Below are positions 1-6,221 of a stretch of DNA of 36,236 nucleotides, one piece after another. A model generated the notes under the pieces. The model saw only the letters and a program-made list of their open reading frames with translations, had not been told where the DNA came from and ran no database searches. The position numbers and the translations under genes were made by a program. Position 1 is the stretch's first letter, and every line of letters starts with the position of its first letter. The stretch covers positions 1-36,236 of the IMG/VR virus record IMGVR_UViG_3300032668_000070; one strand, written 5' to 3'. The DNA comes from a virus.

Positions 1-300
1 CAATATCATCGCAGACTTGGTGTGAAGATCGTTATCTTCTGGCAGAAGGTCAGCATCTGGATCTGAGTCAAACCAATTGAGCGGTCTGCCGTCAGCAAAC
101 CCTGCCGCTATCTTGTCGGCAGCTGCTTTGCCTGGGTAGCGGACTTTCCCCGACTTTGTGGGCTTGTCCGTGACCAACTGGTGGATGTATTCCTCATTCA
201 ATCCAGAAAAGTCCGCCACTGAGCGAACACCCTTTCTCCCGCCACCTTCTTTCTTGACAAGCGCCTTCAGGTTGGTCAGCCAGATGTCTTGGATTGCCAT
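1..300 (-). CDS. CI-like phage repressor, N-terminal part (cut by window edge)
   Basis: The reverse strand reads an open frame from an ATG at 298-300 to the left edge, giving 100 codons with no stop. The translation begins MAIQDIWLTNLKALVKKEGG and continues through a helix-turn-helix-like stretch (VRSVADFSGLNEEYIHQLVT). This arrangement is typical of the DNA-binding domain of lambda CI-like repressors. The C-terminal part, where a LexA/S24-type self-cleaving domain would lie, is outside the window, so that domain is not shown. The gene diverges from the Cro-like gene at 381 across an 80-bp gap, the standard immunity layout. No clear ribosome-binding site precedes the start. The repressor call rests on the HTH-like N-terminus and the position; any other HTH regulator is possible. 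Confidence 0.65.
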   Translation of the reverse strand, partial: MAIQDIWLTNLKALVKKEGGGRKGVRSVADFSGLNEEYIHQLVTDKPTKSGKVRYPGKAAADKIAAGFADGRPLNWFDSDPDADLLPEDNDLHTKSAMIL

Positions 301-380
301 GGCCGCATTCAACCAAAGAAAAAAAGTAAAAATCTAGCGGGACACTTGCGTAAATCTAGTACGGTGCTAGAATTGGCGCC
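301..380. promoter_or_regulatory. Divergent operator-promoter between repressor and Cro-like gene
   Basis: AATCTAG occurs at 331-337 and 353-359. The second copy pairs with an inverted copy, CTAGAATT at 367-374, forming a dyad over 352-374 with a 7-base centre. These look like operator half-sites. On the plus strand TTGCGT (346-351) and TAGAAT (368-373) are 16 bp apart and resemble -35 and -10 elements, and the dyad overlaps both. The -10 ends only 7 bases before the ATG at 381 and no Shine-Dalgarno sequence is present, so the plus-strand transcript may be leaderless. Operator function is inferred from repeat geometry and position. Confidence 0.5.
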
Positions 381-593
381 ATGGCAATACCAAACTACCC
401 CCCAGCACGCAGGTATGAAGTCGCCGCGTTGCTCGAGATAGATGAGCAATACCTCTATCAGATCAGCAAGGGCATCCGTCTGGCAAGTCCAGCGCTCGCC
501 CGAAACCTTCACAAGATCGATCCCGAATTCAGGCTGCAAGAGCTTCGCCCTGATGACTGGGAAGCAATCTGGCCCGAGCTGGTCAAGGCCTGA
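381..593 (+). CDS. Cro-like small HTH regulator
   Basis: This 70-residue protein has a helix-turn-helix-like core near residues 13-35 (EVAALLEIDEQYLYQISKGI). It resembles YdaS/Cro-type regulators that oppose the CI repressor, probably by binding the same operators. Size, divergent orientation and the repeat-containing gap all fit this role. The ATG at 381 has no ribosome-binding site and lies where transcription from the predicted promoter would start, so leaderless translation is likely. The protein ends PELVKA. It is the first gene of the rightward early transcript, although the terminator at 944-975 separates it from the main early operon. The specific family (Cro versus YdaS) is not settled by sequence reading alone. 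Confidence 0.6.
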   Translation: MAIPNYPPARRYEVAALLEIDEQYLYQISKGIRLASPALARNLHKIDPEFRLQELRPDDWEAIWPELVKA

Positions 594-619
594 GATGAAC
601 AGGCCAAGCGCAAACCCCG

Positions 620-826
620 TTATTGCCGGGACTTTAGTAGACCTTCCACGCCATCCAGCATGTCTGTTTGCAGAACCTGGGGATGCATTTGCACCGACAG
701 CACATGTGAGCAGTGAGGGCAGGTGTACGCGATGCACTGAAAAGATTGGCGAGCCTGGTCCGTGCCAGGTAGTGCGTGAATCTTCACGGAGCTGATCGAC
801 GTGTCGCACTTCGGACAAATTTTCAT
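620..826 (-). CDS. Small zinc-ribbon protein
   Basis: This 68-residue protein begins MKICPKCDTS and contains two CxxC knuckles (CPKC near residues 4-7 and CPHC near residues 36-39), the pattern of a zinc ribbon. The start at 824-826 is preferred over the upstream in-frame ATG because AAGGGA lies about six bases before it on the minus strand. The gene is convergent with the Cro-like gene, 26 bases away, and is the only other minus-strand gene in the early region. Its role is unknown. Zinc ribbons of this size can bind nucleic acid or other proteins, and an accessory (moron-like) role is possible. Confidence 0.55.
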   Translation of the reverse strand: MKICPKCDTSISSVKIHALPGTDQARQSFQCIAYTCPHCSHVLSVQMHPQVLQTDMLDGVEGLLKSRQ

Positions 827-943
827 GGGAATCCCTTTCGGCAATGGTTGTGTGGACTTCCATTGTGTGCCGACTGGGATTCCCGCCATTTTCCCCACGA
901 CAGGCGCCGTGTTTCCCCTCCCGTTCACGGATCGCCGGGGTCT

Positions 944-976
944 GCCTGCTGCCTCTTGGGGCGGCGGGCCTTTTTA
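944..976 (+). terminator. Rho-independent terminator
   Basis: GCCTGCTGCC (944-953) pairs along its whole length with GGCGGCGGGC (960-969), allowing two G-U pairs, around a six-base loop. CTTTTTATT follows. It would stop plus-strand transcripts coming from the Cro-like gene and lies just before the next early gene, so it could be a site of antitermination control. Confidence 0.6.
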
Positions 977-992
977 TTCTTGAGAGAGATTG

Positions 993-1232
993 ATGGTCGA
1001 AAAACTCACAAACGGCGTTGCTGTAACCGTCCGCTTCACGACCGCAGGCTTTGCAGAATTGCACGCCCTGGCCGAGTCCGAAGGCATGGAGCACAGCGAA
1101 TACATCAGGCATCTGGTGGACCTCGACAAAGTGGCAAAGAAAAGGAAATGGGTAGCACTTAGCTCAGTGTTTTCCAAAATGGAAATACCCACAACGATTT
1201 CTGCGGATGACGAGGTAGGACGTGATGAATAA
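993..1232 (+). CDS. Ribbon-helix-helix-like DNA-binding protein
   Basis: This 79-residue protein starts MVEKLTNGVAVTVRFTTAGF. A beta-strand-like segment (VAVTVRFT) followed by two helices (AELHALAESEGMEHSEYIRHLV) matches the layout of Arc/CopG ribbon-helix-helix domains. The ATG at 993 is chosen over the TTG at 990 because GAGAGAG lies immediately upstream at a usable distance. It is the first gene after the terminator at 944-976, and its 3' end overlaps the next small gene, so the two are probably translationally coupled. The target is unknown; regulation of the early operon is a reasonable guess. Confidence 0.55.
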   Translation: MVEKLTNGVAVTVRFTTAGFAELHALAESEGMEHSEYIRHLVDLDKVAKKRKWVALSSVFSKMEIPTTISADDEVGRDE

Positions 1233-1377
1233 GAGCACAAAACCAAAGCTGACCGCAGCCGAGCGCACGCAGAAGCTGCTGGCTTTCAAGCGCGGCTACT
1301 CACACAACTTCACGCTGAATGCAGTGCCGAGCAAGCCGGTGCACCGAGCAGTTGGCGCAATGAGGACTTCGGCATGA
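1225..1377 (+). CDS. Small hypothetical early protein (50 aa)
   Basis: An ATG at 1225 opens a 50-residue frame (MNKSTKPKLTAAERTQKLLA...) that ends in a TGA at 1375-1377. It is preceded by GAGGTAGGA, a good ribosome-binding site, and overlaps the stop of the preceding gene by eight bases. Such overlaps are characteristic of this operon and support real translation. The product is basic, with no recognisable motif or membrane segment. Confidence 0.45.
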   Translation: MNKSTKPKLTAAERTQKLLAFKRGYSHNFTLNAVPSKPVHRAVGAMRTSA

Positions 1378-1390
1378 GCCAAAAACAAAA

Positions 1391-1420
1391 CCCCGCAATG
1401 CATGAACAGGGCGGGGCTTC
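1391..1420 (+). terminator. Hairpin, weak terminator or attenuator candidate
   Basis: CCCCGC (1391-1396) pairs with GCGGGG (1411-1416), with CTTC after it and a run of As before it. It lies between the 50-aa gene and the ribosome-binding site of the helicase-methyltransferase gene. It lacks a strong T tract, so an mRNA-stability or attenuation role is as likely as termination. A similar hairpin precedes the gene at 8569. Confidence 0.3.
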
Positions 1421-1445
1421 TATCAGTAACCAAGGGGAGTTAGTT

Positions 1446-3695
1446 ATGAATGTACAGATTTTAGACGACTACGAGGCTTTTGTAAAAGGGAAAGCGCCTG
1501 AGGACGTGGAGTCCGGCTTTGAGCCGTCCGACTTGGGCGATCACTTGTTCGACTTTCAGGCGTCAATCGTGGAGTGGGCTTGCAAGCGTGGGCGCGCCGC
1601 CATCTTCGCTGATACCGGCCTGGGCAAGACTGCCATGCAGACCGAATGGGCGCGCCAGGTATCCGAACACACTGGCGGCATGGTCCTGATCGCCGCTCCT
1701 CTGTGCGTGGCCCAGCAGACCGTTGAAGAGGCCGCGAAGTTCGGCATTCACATCCAATACTGCCGCAGCCCTGCAGACATAAAAGGCGGCACTCAGATCG
1801 TGATCACCAATTACGAAATGATCGAAAAGTTCGACCCGGCTGAGTTTGCGGGCATCGTGCTTGATGAGTCCAGCATTCTGAAGAGCCACACCAGCAAGAC
1901 CCGTGCCCTGATCATTGAAATGTTTCAGCGCACGCCTTATCGCCTGAGTTGTACCGCAACCCCATCACCCAATGACCACATGGAGCTTGGCAATCAAGCC
2001 GAATTCCTGGGCGTGATGACTGGCACTGAAATGCTGGCCATGTTTTTTGTGCACGACGGCGGCGACACATCGCAATGGCGACTCAAGGGCCACGGGAAGA
2101 CTCGATTCTGGGAGTGGATGGCCACATGGGCAATCTGCATCCGCAATCCGGCAGACCTTGGCTTTGATGGCACCCGCTACAACTTGCCTGGTCTGAAAAT
2201 GCATGAGCACGTCGTCGAGGCATCCGAGCCTCTGGATGGCCAACTGTTCGCCGGAATCGCCCAGACATTGACCGAGCGCCGCGATGCGAAGCGCAAGAGC
2301 ATGGCCGAGCGCATCGCACTGACTGCCGACCTGGTGAACAGCCATAACCGCCCTGCAATCGTCTGGTGCCACCTGAATGACGAATCCAAAGCCCTGACTG
2401 CCGCCATCCCTGACGCCATCGAAGTGACAGGCTCAATGACCGCTGATGAGAAGGAAACGGCAATCATGGCATTCACACATGGATCGCGCCGGGTGCTGGT
2501 TTCCAAGGCATCCATCTGCGGATTTGGCATGAACTGGCAGCACTGTCACGACATGGTATTTGCCGGACTGGATGACTCATACGAGTCCTTTTATCAGGCC
2601 ATTCGCCGGTGCCACCGTTTCGGCCAGGCTCACATTGTTGACGTTCACCTCGTCTCTTCCGAATCCGAAGGTGCGGTAAAGGCCAATCTGGAGCGCAAGC
2701 AAGCGCAGGCCGATGACATGGCGCAGTCGATGGTTTCTCACATGCGCGAACTGACAAAACAAAAAATCAAAGGGCTGGCCATGGAAAAGAGTGAGTACAA
2801 GCGCGAAGTGGCGCAGGGCGATGGTTGGACTGTGCACCTGGGCGATTGCGTGGATGTGGCCCGTGACCTGCCAGACGCATCCATTGACTTCAGCGTGTTT
2901 AGCCCGCCGTTTGCTTCGCTCTACACCTACTCCAACAGCGACCGCGACATGGGCAACTGCAAGGACTATGCCGAGTTTTACGGCCAGTTCAAGTTTCTGA
3001 TTGCCGAGTTGTTCCGCATCACTAAGCCGGGTCGCTTGTTGTCATTCCATTGCATGAATCTGCAAACGTCAAAATTCAGGGATGGCGTGATAGGACTGCA
3101 TGACTTCCGTGGCGAGTTGACGCGCATGTTTACCGCTGCCGGTTGGATTTTTCATTCTGAGGTCTGCATCTGGAAAGACCCAGTGACGGCCATGCAGCGT
3201 ACAAAGGCTTTGGGCCTGCTGCACAAGACCATTCGCAAAGACTCCAGCATGAGCCGCCAGGGCATCCCTGACTACTTGGTGACCATGCGCAAGCCCGGCG
3301 AGAACGCAGAGCACATCAGCCACACACACGAGACATTCCCCGTTGACAAGTGGCAGCGCTACGCAAGCCCCGTCTGGATGGACATAAACCCGACTCGCAC
3401 GCTGCAATTCAAGACAGCTCGGGAATCAGACGATGAGCGCCACATCTGCCCGCTGCAGCTTGATGTGATCGAACGTGCCATGGAGTTGTGGAGCAACCCC
3501 GGCGATGTGGTTTTCTCGCCGTTCACCGGGATCGGATCTGAGGGTTATGTCTCGATCGAAATGGGACGCAAGTTCATTGGGGCTGAGTTGAAGCGCTCTT
3601 ACTGGGAGTTGGCAAAGCGCAACCTGAGCCAAGCCAGGGAGATCAAGGCATCCGGCCTGTTCAATGAAGAAGAACTTGAAGCGGAGGCCGCATGA
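1446..3695 (+). CDS. SNF2-like helicase fused to beta-class DNA methyltransferase
   Basis: This 749-residue protein has two enzymatic halves. Residues about 30-420 form a superfamily 2 helicase: Walker A DTGLGKT at 56-62, motif II DESS at 140-143, a TATP motif near 166-169, and motif VI QAIRRCHRFGQ at 384-394. Residues about 450-740 form an amino-methyltransferase with SPPF (motif IV) at 486-489 and FSPFTGIGSEG (motif I) at 690-700. This permuted order marks the beta class, which methylates N4-cytosine or N6-adenine. No nuclease domain is visible, so it probably modifies phage DNA or counters restriction rather than cutting. Start: the frame is open from an ATG at 1374 overlapping the previous stop, but 1446 has a strong ribosome-binding site (AAGGGGAG) just after the hairpin at 1391-1416 and is preferred. 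An internal start at 2781 could yield the methyltransferase alone. Confidence 0.8.
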   Translation: MNVQILDDYEAFVKGKAPEDVESGFEPSDLGDHLFDFQASIVEWACKRGRAAIFADTGLGKTAMQTEWARQVSEHTGGMVLIAAPLCVAQQTVEEAAKFGIHIQYCRSPADIKGGTQIVITNYEMIEKFDPAEFAGIVLDESSILKSHTSKTRALIIEMFQRTPYRLSCTATPSPNDHMELGNQAEFLGVMTGTEMLAMFFVHDGGDTSQWRLKGHGKTRFWEWMATWAICIRNPADLGFDGTRYNLPGLKMHEHVVEASEPLDGQLFAGIAQTLTERRDAKRKSMAERIALTADLVNSHNRPAIVWCHLNDESKALTAAIPDAIEVTGSMTADEKETAIMAFTHGSRRVLVSKASICGFGMNWQHCHDMVFAGLDDSYESFYQAIRRCHRFGQAHIVDVHLVSSESEGAVKANLERKQAQADDMAQSMVSHMRELTKQKIKGLAMEKSEYKREVAQGDGWTVHLGDCVDVARDLPDASIDFSVFSPPFASLYTYSNSDRDMGNCKDYAEFYGQFKFLIAELFRITKPGRLLSFHCMNLQTSKFRDGVIGLHDFRGELTRMFTAAGWIFHSEVCIWKDPVTAMQRTKALGLLHKTIRKDSSMSRQGIPDYLVTMRKPGENAEHISHTHETFPVDKWQRYASPVWMDINPTRTLQFKTARESDDERHICPLQLDVIERAMELWSNPGDVVFSPFTGIGSEGYVSIEMGRKFIGAELKRSYWELAKRNLSQAREIKASGLFNEEELEAEAA
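2770..2783 (+). promoter_or_regulatory. Candidate internal ribosome-binding site and start for a stand-alone methyltransferase
   Basis: AAGGG (2770-2774) lies six bases before an in-frame ATG at 2781, precisely at the junction between the helicase and methyltransferase halves. Translation from here would give a product of about 304 residues starting MEKSEYKREV and containing all the methyltransferase motifs. The sequence permits this start; use is inferred. Confidence 0.35.
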
Positions 3696-3772
3696 AGCAG
3701 CACCGCAGCGATAAGACTATGGAGCGCGGCGAATATCTTTCTCGCGCCAGAGAGCTTGCAAATAGAGGGTAA
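3692..3772 (+). CDS. Very small hypothetical protein (26 aa)
   Basis: An ATG at 3692 overlaps the stop of the methyltransferase gene and is preceded by GCGGAGG, the expected ribosome-binding site. The 26-residue product is charged (MKQHRSDKTMERGEYLSRAR...). A further ribosome-binding site inside its end (AGAGGG, 3764-3769) serves the next gene. It may encode a real micro-protein or serve as a coupling leader for the gene at 3776. Confidence 0.35.
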   Translation: MKQHRSDKTMERGEYLSRARELANRG

Positions 3773-3775
3773 TCA

Positions 3776-3961
3776 TTGAATTCCGCCAAGTTGCTTGATA
3801 TTGACGTTGTTACTATTCGCAGTGCGGCACGCCAGCGCGAAGCTCTTAAAAAGCATATTCGAGAAAACCTAAGTAACGATGCCCTTGCGGCTTTTTTTGG
3901 AGTCCATACAGGGACCATTGAAAAGGTTTTGTCTTATGCATCTTGGAGTCATATTGCGTGA
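3776..3961 (+). CDS. Small HTH-like phage protein
   Basis: This 61-residue frame starts at a TTG at 3776, six bases after AGAGGG; no ATG is available near the N-terminus. The second half (LSNDALAAFFGVHTGTIEKVLS) has the spacing of a helix-turn-helix in which a sequence-reading helix follows GVHTGTI. Similar short proteins with the pattern 'LS-x-x-A-x-A-x-x-FGVH-x-x-T-x-x-KVL' are common in phage early regions. Its function is unknown; DNA binding is likely. It is the last gene before a 42-bp gap that precedes the replication gene. Confidence 0.5.
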   Translation: MNSAKLLDIDVVTIRSAARQREALKKHIRENLSNDALAAFFGVHTGTIEKVLSYASWSHIA

Positions 3962-4003
3962 GTTGTTTTTAGAAAAACACATAAAACAGCTATCGTTCTA
4001 AAT

Positions 4004-4708
4004 ATGCACTACTACAAAAGAAACCTAGGCGACTATGCAAAGAAGTGTGGACGCCTGTCCATGCTTCAGCACGGTTCGTACACGCTCTTGCTCGATGCGT
4101 GCTACGACCGTGAGCAATTCCCAACGCTTGCCGAGGCCATCGACTGGGCTTGGGCTTCCAGCAAAGAAGAAATCGAGGCCGTTGAATTTGTATTGAAGCG
4201 GTTTTTTGAGCTTGAAAACGGTGTTTATGTCCAAAGGCGAGTGCAAGAAGAGCTTGCAGAGTTCAAGTTGAAGGCCGATACAAACAAACGAATCGCTACC
4301 GAACGCGAAACGAAGCGTAAGGAAATTAGCACGAACCGTGCACCAGTCGTTAACGACGCGTCACCAGTCGTTAACGAACCGCCACCTAACCATGAACCAA
4401 GAACCATGAACCATGAACCAGTATTGGCTCCCGCGCCTTCGGCTCGGTCAACAGCGAAAGGCTCACGCCTTGAAGCCGGATGGAGGCCAAGCGAGGAATT
4501 GCAGGAATGGGCATCGACCGAAAGACCGGATTTAGAAATTCAAACCTCGATCGATTCATTCGTTGATTTTTGGAAAGCAAAAACTGGCAAGGATGCGACA
4601 AAGCTGGATTGGGACGCGACTTTTAGAAATTGGATTCGCAGCCAAAGGCAACAATTTAAAGTTGTAAAGCAATCAAATGGCGTATCAATGTTGGCGGGAG
4701 TTATTTGA
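4004..4708 (+). CDS. DUF1376/YdaU-like replication initiation protein
   Basis: This 234-residue protein begins MHYYKRNLGDYAKKCGRLSM and runs through a DUF1376 domain (about residues 1-95), the YdaU-like family found at the replication locus of many phages. A charged, low-complexity linker follows (about 95-150), encoded by tandem DNA repeats. The C-terminal region (about 155-225) contains FWKAKTGKDATKLDWDATFRNWIR, a signature of DnaT-like and helicase-loader-like phage proteins. The role is probably origin recognition and loading of the DnaB-like helicase encoded two genes downstream. The linker repeats may be the origin itself, as in lambda gene O. No clear Shine-Dalgarno precedes 4004; the upstream gap contains a GTTTTT-AG-AAAAAC inverted repeat (3964-3979). 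Confidence 0.75.
   Translation: MHYYKRNLGDYAKKCGRLSMLQHGSYTLLLDACYDREQFPTLAEAIDWAWASSKEEIEAVEFVLKRFFELENGVYVQRRVQEELAEFKLKADTNKRIATERETKRKEISTNRAPVVNDASPVVNEPPPNHEPRTMNHEPVLAPAPSARSTAKGSRLEAGWRPSEELQEWASTERPDLEIQTSIDSFVDFWKAKTGKDATKLDWDATFRNWIRSQRQQFKVVKQSNGVSMLAGVI
4341..4419 (+). repeat. Iteron-like direct repeats inside the replication gene (candidate origin)
   Basis: CACCAGTCGTTAACGA occurs exactly at 4341-4356 and 4362-4377, a 21-bp period equal to about two helical turns. The first copy contains a perfect 12-bp palindrome, GTCGTTAACGAC. Three copies of an ACCATGAACC-like unit follow at about 4389-4419. The repeats encode the unstructured linker of the replication protein. Repeats of this kind within an initiator gene are the usual form of lambdoid origins. 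No long AT-rich unwinding region is obvious beside them. Confidence 0.4.
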
Positions 4709-5070
4709 TGATTGGACACGAACCCATCATTGCGATGCGCAAACGCGGCACGACTCCAAAAATCGTTTTCATTAACGACTTCCCGTGCCAAACATCCCGC
4801 GATTGGCATAACCCTGGCGAAAAGTTTGGCCAGCAATGGCCAGCAGATCACGCCACGGTCAGCACTGCCGGAGATCCGCTGTCCAGCCTTGACCTGCGCT
4901 TCCTGGTGGGCCTGACGGTGAGCATCAGCAGCGAAAGCGAGATTCGCGCAAAAGCCATTTTTGCAAAAGCTAAATGGTTTGGCGCAAAGACAGTCGCCGC
5001 AACCCATATCAAACCCGGCATTCGGATTACGTCCGGATGGACTGAAGTTTTCCACAAGGAGGCCGCTTAA
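4708..5070 (+). CDS. Hypothetical early protein between initiator and helicase
   Basis: This 120-residue frame starts at an ATG at 4708 that overlaps the previous stop as TGATG, with GGCGGGAG upstream. It ends at a TAA that overlaps the next start as TAATG, so it is firmly inside the operon. I do not recognise the family. Visible features are an N-terminal hydrophobic strand (PKIVFINDF), a Trp/His-rich segment (SRDWHNPGEKFGQQW) and a C-terminal part with many Lys/Ala residues. There are no membrane segments. Position suggests an accessory replication or nucleotide-metabolism role, but nothing in the sequence proves it. Confidence 0.55.
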   Translation: MIGHEPIIAMRKRGTTPKIVFINDFPCQTSRDWHNPGEKFGQQWPADHATVSTAGDPLSSLDLRFLVGLTVSISSESEIRAKAIFAKAKWFGAKTVAATHIKPGIRITSGWTEVFHKEAA

Positions 5071-6053
5071 TGGCTGAGTTTATTGATGACGATATTGATT
5101 TTGCGGAATACCTCAAGGAATCCGACGCAAAAACAAAAGTGAAGCCTGCATCGGAATTTGTGCAAGACGCAAAGGACCGACTGCGCACTCGCGCAAAAGC
5201 AAAGCGCACATTTTTGCCATGGCCCAAATGCAACGACAGCTTTGAGTTTCGGCGTGGCGAGGTCACTGCATGGGCAGGGCAGAACGGCCACGGAAAAACG
5301 GACGTGACGACGCAAGTTGCGCTGTCTTTGGTTGGACAAGGTGAAAAAGTATGCGTGGCATCGTTTGAAATGAAGCCAGTGACCACCATAGGCCGCATGG
5401 TGAGGATGTTTGCCATGCTCAACCCATTTTCTGAAGAGTTCCAAGGGGGTAGTGGCTTGGAGGCACTCGATGCGCTTTACGATGATTTTGGAGGCTGGAC
5501 AACAGATCGCATGTGGCTCTACGACCAGACCGGCAGCGCGTTCCCTGAGACGGTGCTGGGCATGGTCAAGTATTGCGCGCAAGAGCTTGGCATCACCCAT
5601 GTATTTATTGACTCGCTCATGAAATGCGTGCGCGCCGAAGATGACTACAACGGGCAAAAAGAATTCGTGGACCGTTTATGCGCCATTGCCAAGGATTGCA
5701 ATATCCATGTTCATTTGGTGCATCACCTCAAGAAGCCCGCCAAAGAGGGAGACATGCCCGATAAGCACGACACCAAGGGCAGCGGATCGATCACAGATCA
5801 GATTGACAACCTTTTCATGGTCTGGCGCAACAAGCCAAAAGAGGATGACATGAAAGCCAAGGGCGCCGGAAGCAATAAGGCGACAGAGCCGGATTGTTTT
5901 TTATTGTGCCGAAAGCAGCGCAATTACGAAGGAAGCACCGAAGGCGAGCCGACTATTGGCCTTTGGCGCCATCGGGACGCAGGTAATTTTGTGGCAGAGG
6001 CTGGCGGGTATCCACAGTTCTTCCCGAATTACCCCCATGTCGAAAGCATGTGA
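5070..6053 (+). CDS. DnaB/gp4-like replicative helicase (RecA-fold)
   Basis: This 327-residue protein contains Walker A GQNGHGKT at residues 70-77, preceded by RRGEVTAWA, the typical entrance to a DnaB/T7 gp4-type RecA core. VFIDSLMK gives Walker B, and VHLVHHLKKP supplies the conserved histidine region, followed by a GSGSITDQIDNLFMVWRN segment seen in DnaB-like helicases. It lacks the DnaB N-terminal domain and any primase, so it would rely on another factor for loading and on host DnaG for priming. The start at 5070 overlaps the previous stop (TAATG) and follows a perfect AAGGAGG. It probably works with the DUF1376-like initiator upstream. Confidence 0.8.
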   Translation: MAEFIDDDIDFAEYLKESDAKTKVKPASEFVQDAKDRLRTRAKAKRTFLPWPKCNDSFEFRRGEVTAWAGQNGHGKTDVTTQVALSLVGQGEKVCVASFEMKPVTTIGRMVRMFAMLNPFSEEFQGGSGLEALDALYDDFGGWTTDRMWLYDQTGSAFPETVLGMVKYCAQELGITHVFIDSLMKCVRAEDDYNGQKEFVDRLCAIAKDCNIHVHLVHHLKKPAKEGDMPDKHDTKGSGSITDQIDNLFMVWRNKPKEDDMKAKGAGSNKATEPDCFLLCRKQRNYEGSTEGEPTIGLWRHRDAGNFVAEAGGYPQFFPNYPHVESM

Positions 6054-6056
6054 TGC

Positions 6057-6221
6057 ATGACGCTATTCGACAAACATCTGCAGTGGCTGATCGAGCTATG
6101 CCAACACGGCCCAGCCTGGCGGGAATACGCATGGAGCCGGGCCAAGGAGTTGGAATCGGAGTATCCCGGCATGAAGGCGGCGTTGACGAAGGCGGTGAAG
6201 CATGGGGAGGCAAATGAATGA
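6057..6221 (+). CDS. Small hypothetical early protein (54 aa)
   Basis: The ATG at 6057, three bases after the helicase stop, opens a frame of 54 residues (MTLFDKHLQWLIELCQHG...) ending in a TGA at 6219-6221. That stop overlaps an ATG of the C5 methyltransferase gene (ATGA). The protein is rich in Glu, Lys and aromatic residues and looks mostly helical. A competing frame from the ATG at 6053 has the same length but gives a Gly/Arg-rich sequence that looks less protein-like. No function can be assigned. Confidence 0.45.
   Translation: MTLFDKHLQWLIELCQHGPAWREYAWSRAKELESEYPGMKAALTKAVKHGEANE

Noticed and set aside
309-1112. 267-residue minus-strand frame across the immunity and early start region
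   Set aside because: It covers the Cro-like gene, the terminator and the ribbon-helix-helix gene, and contains the zinc-ribbon gene in another frame, which is better supported.
3961-4003. Promoter before the replication gene
   Set aside because: TTGTTT and AT-rich hexamers occur but not at an acceptable spacing; only the inverted repeat GTTTTT-AG-AAAAAC is clear.
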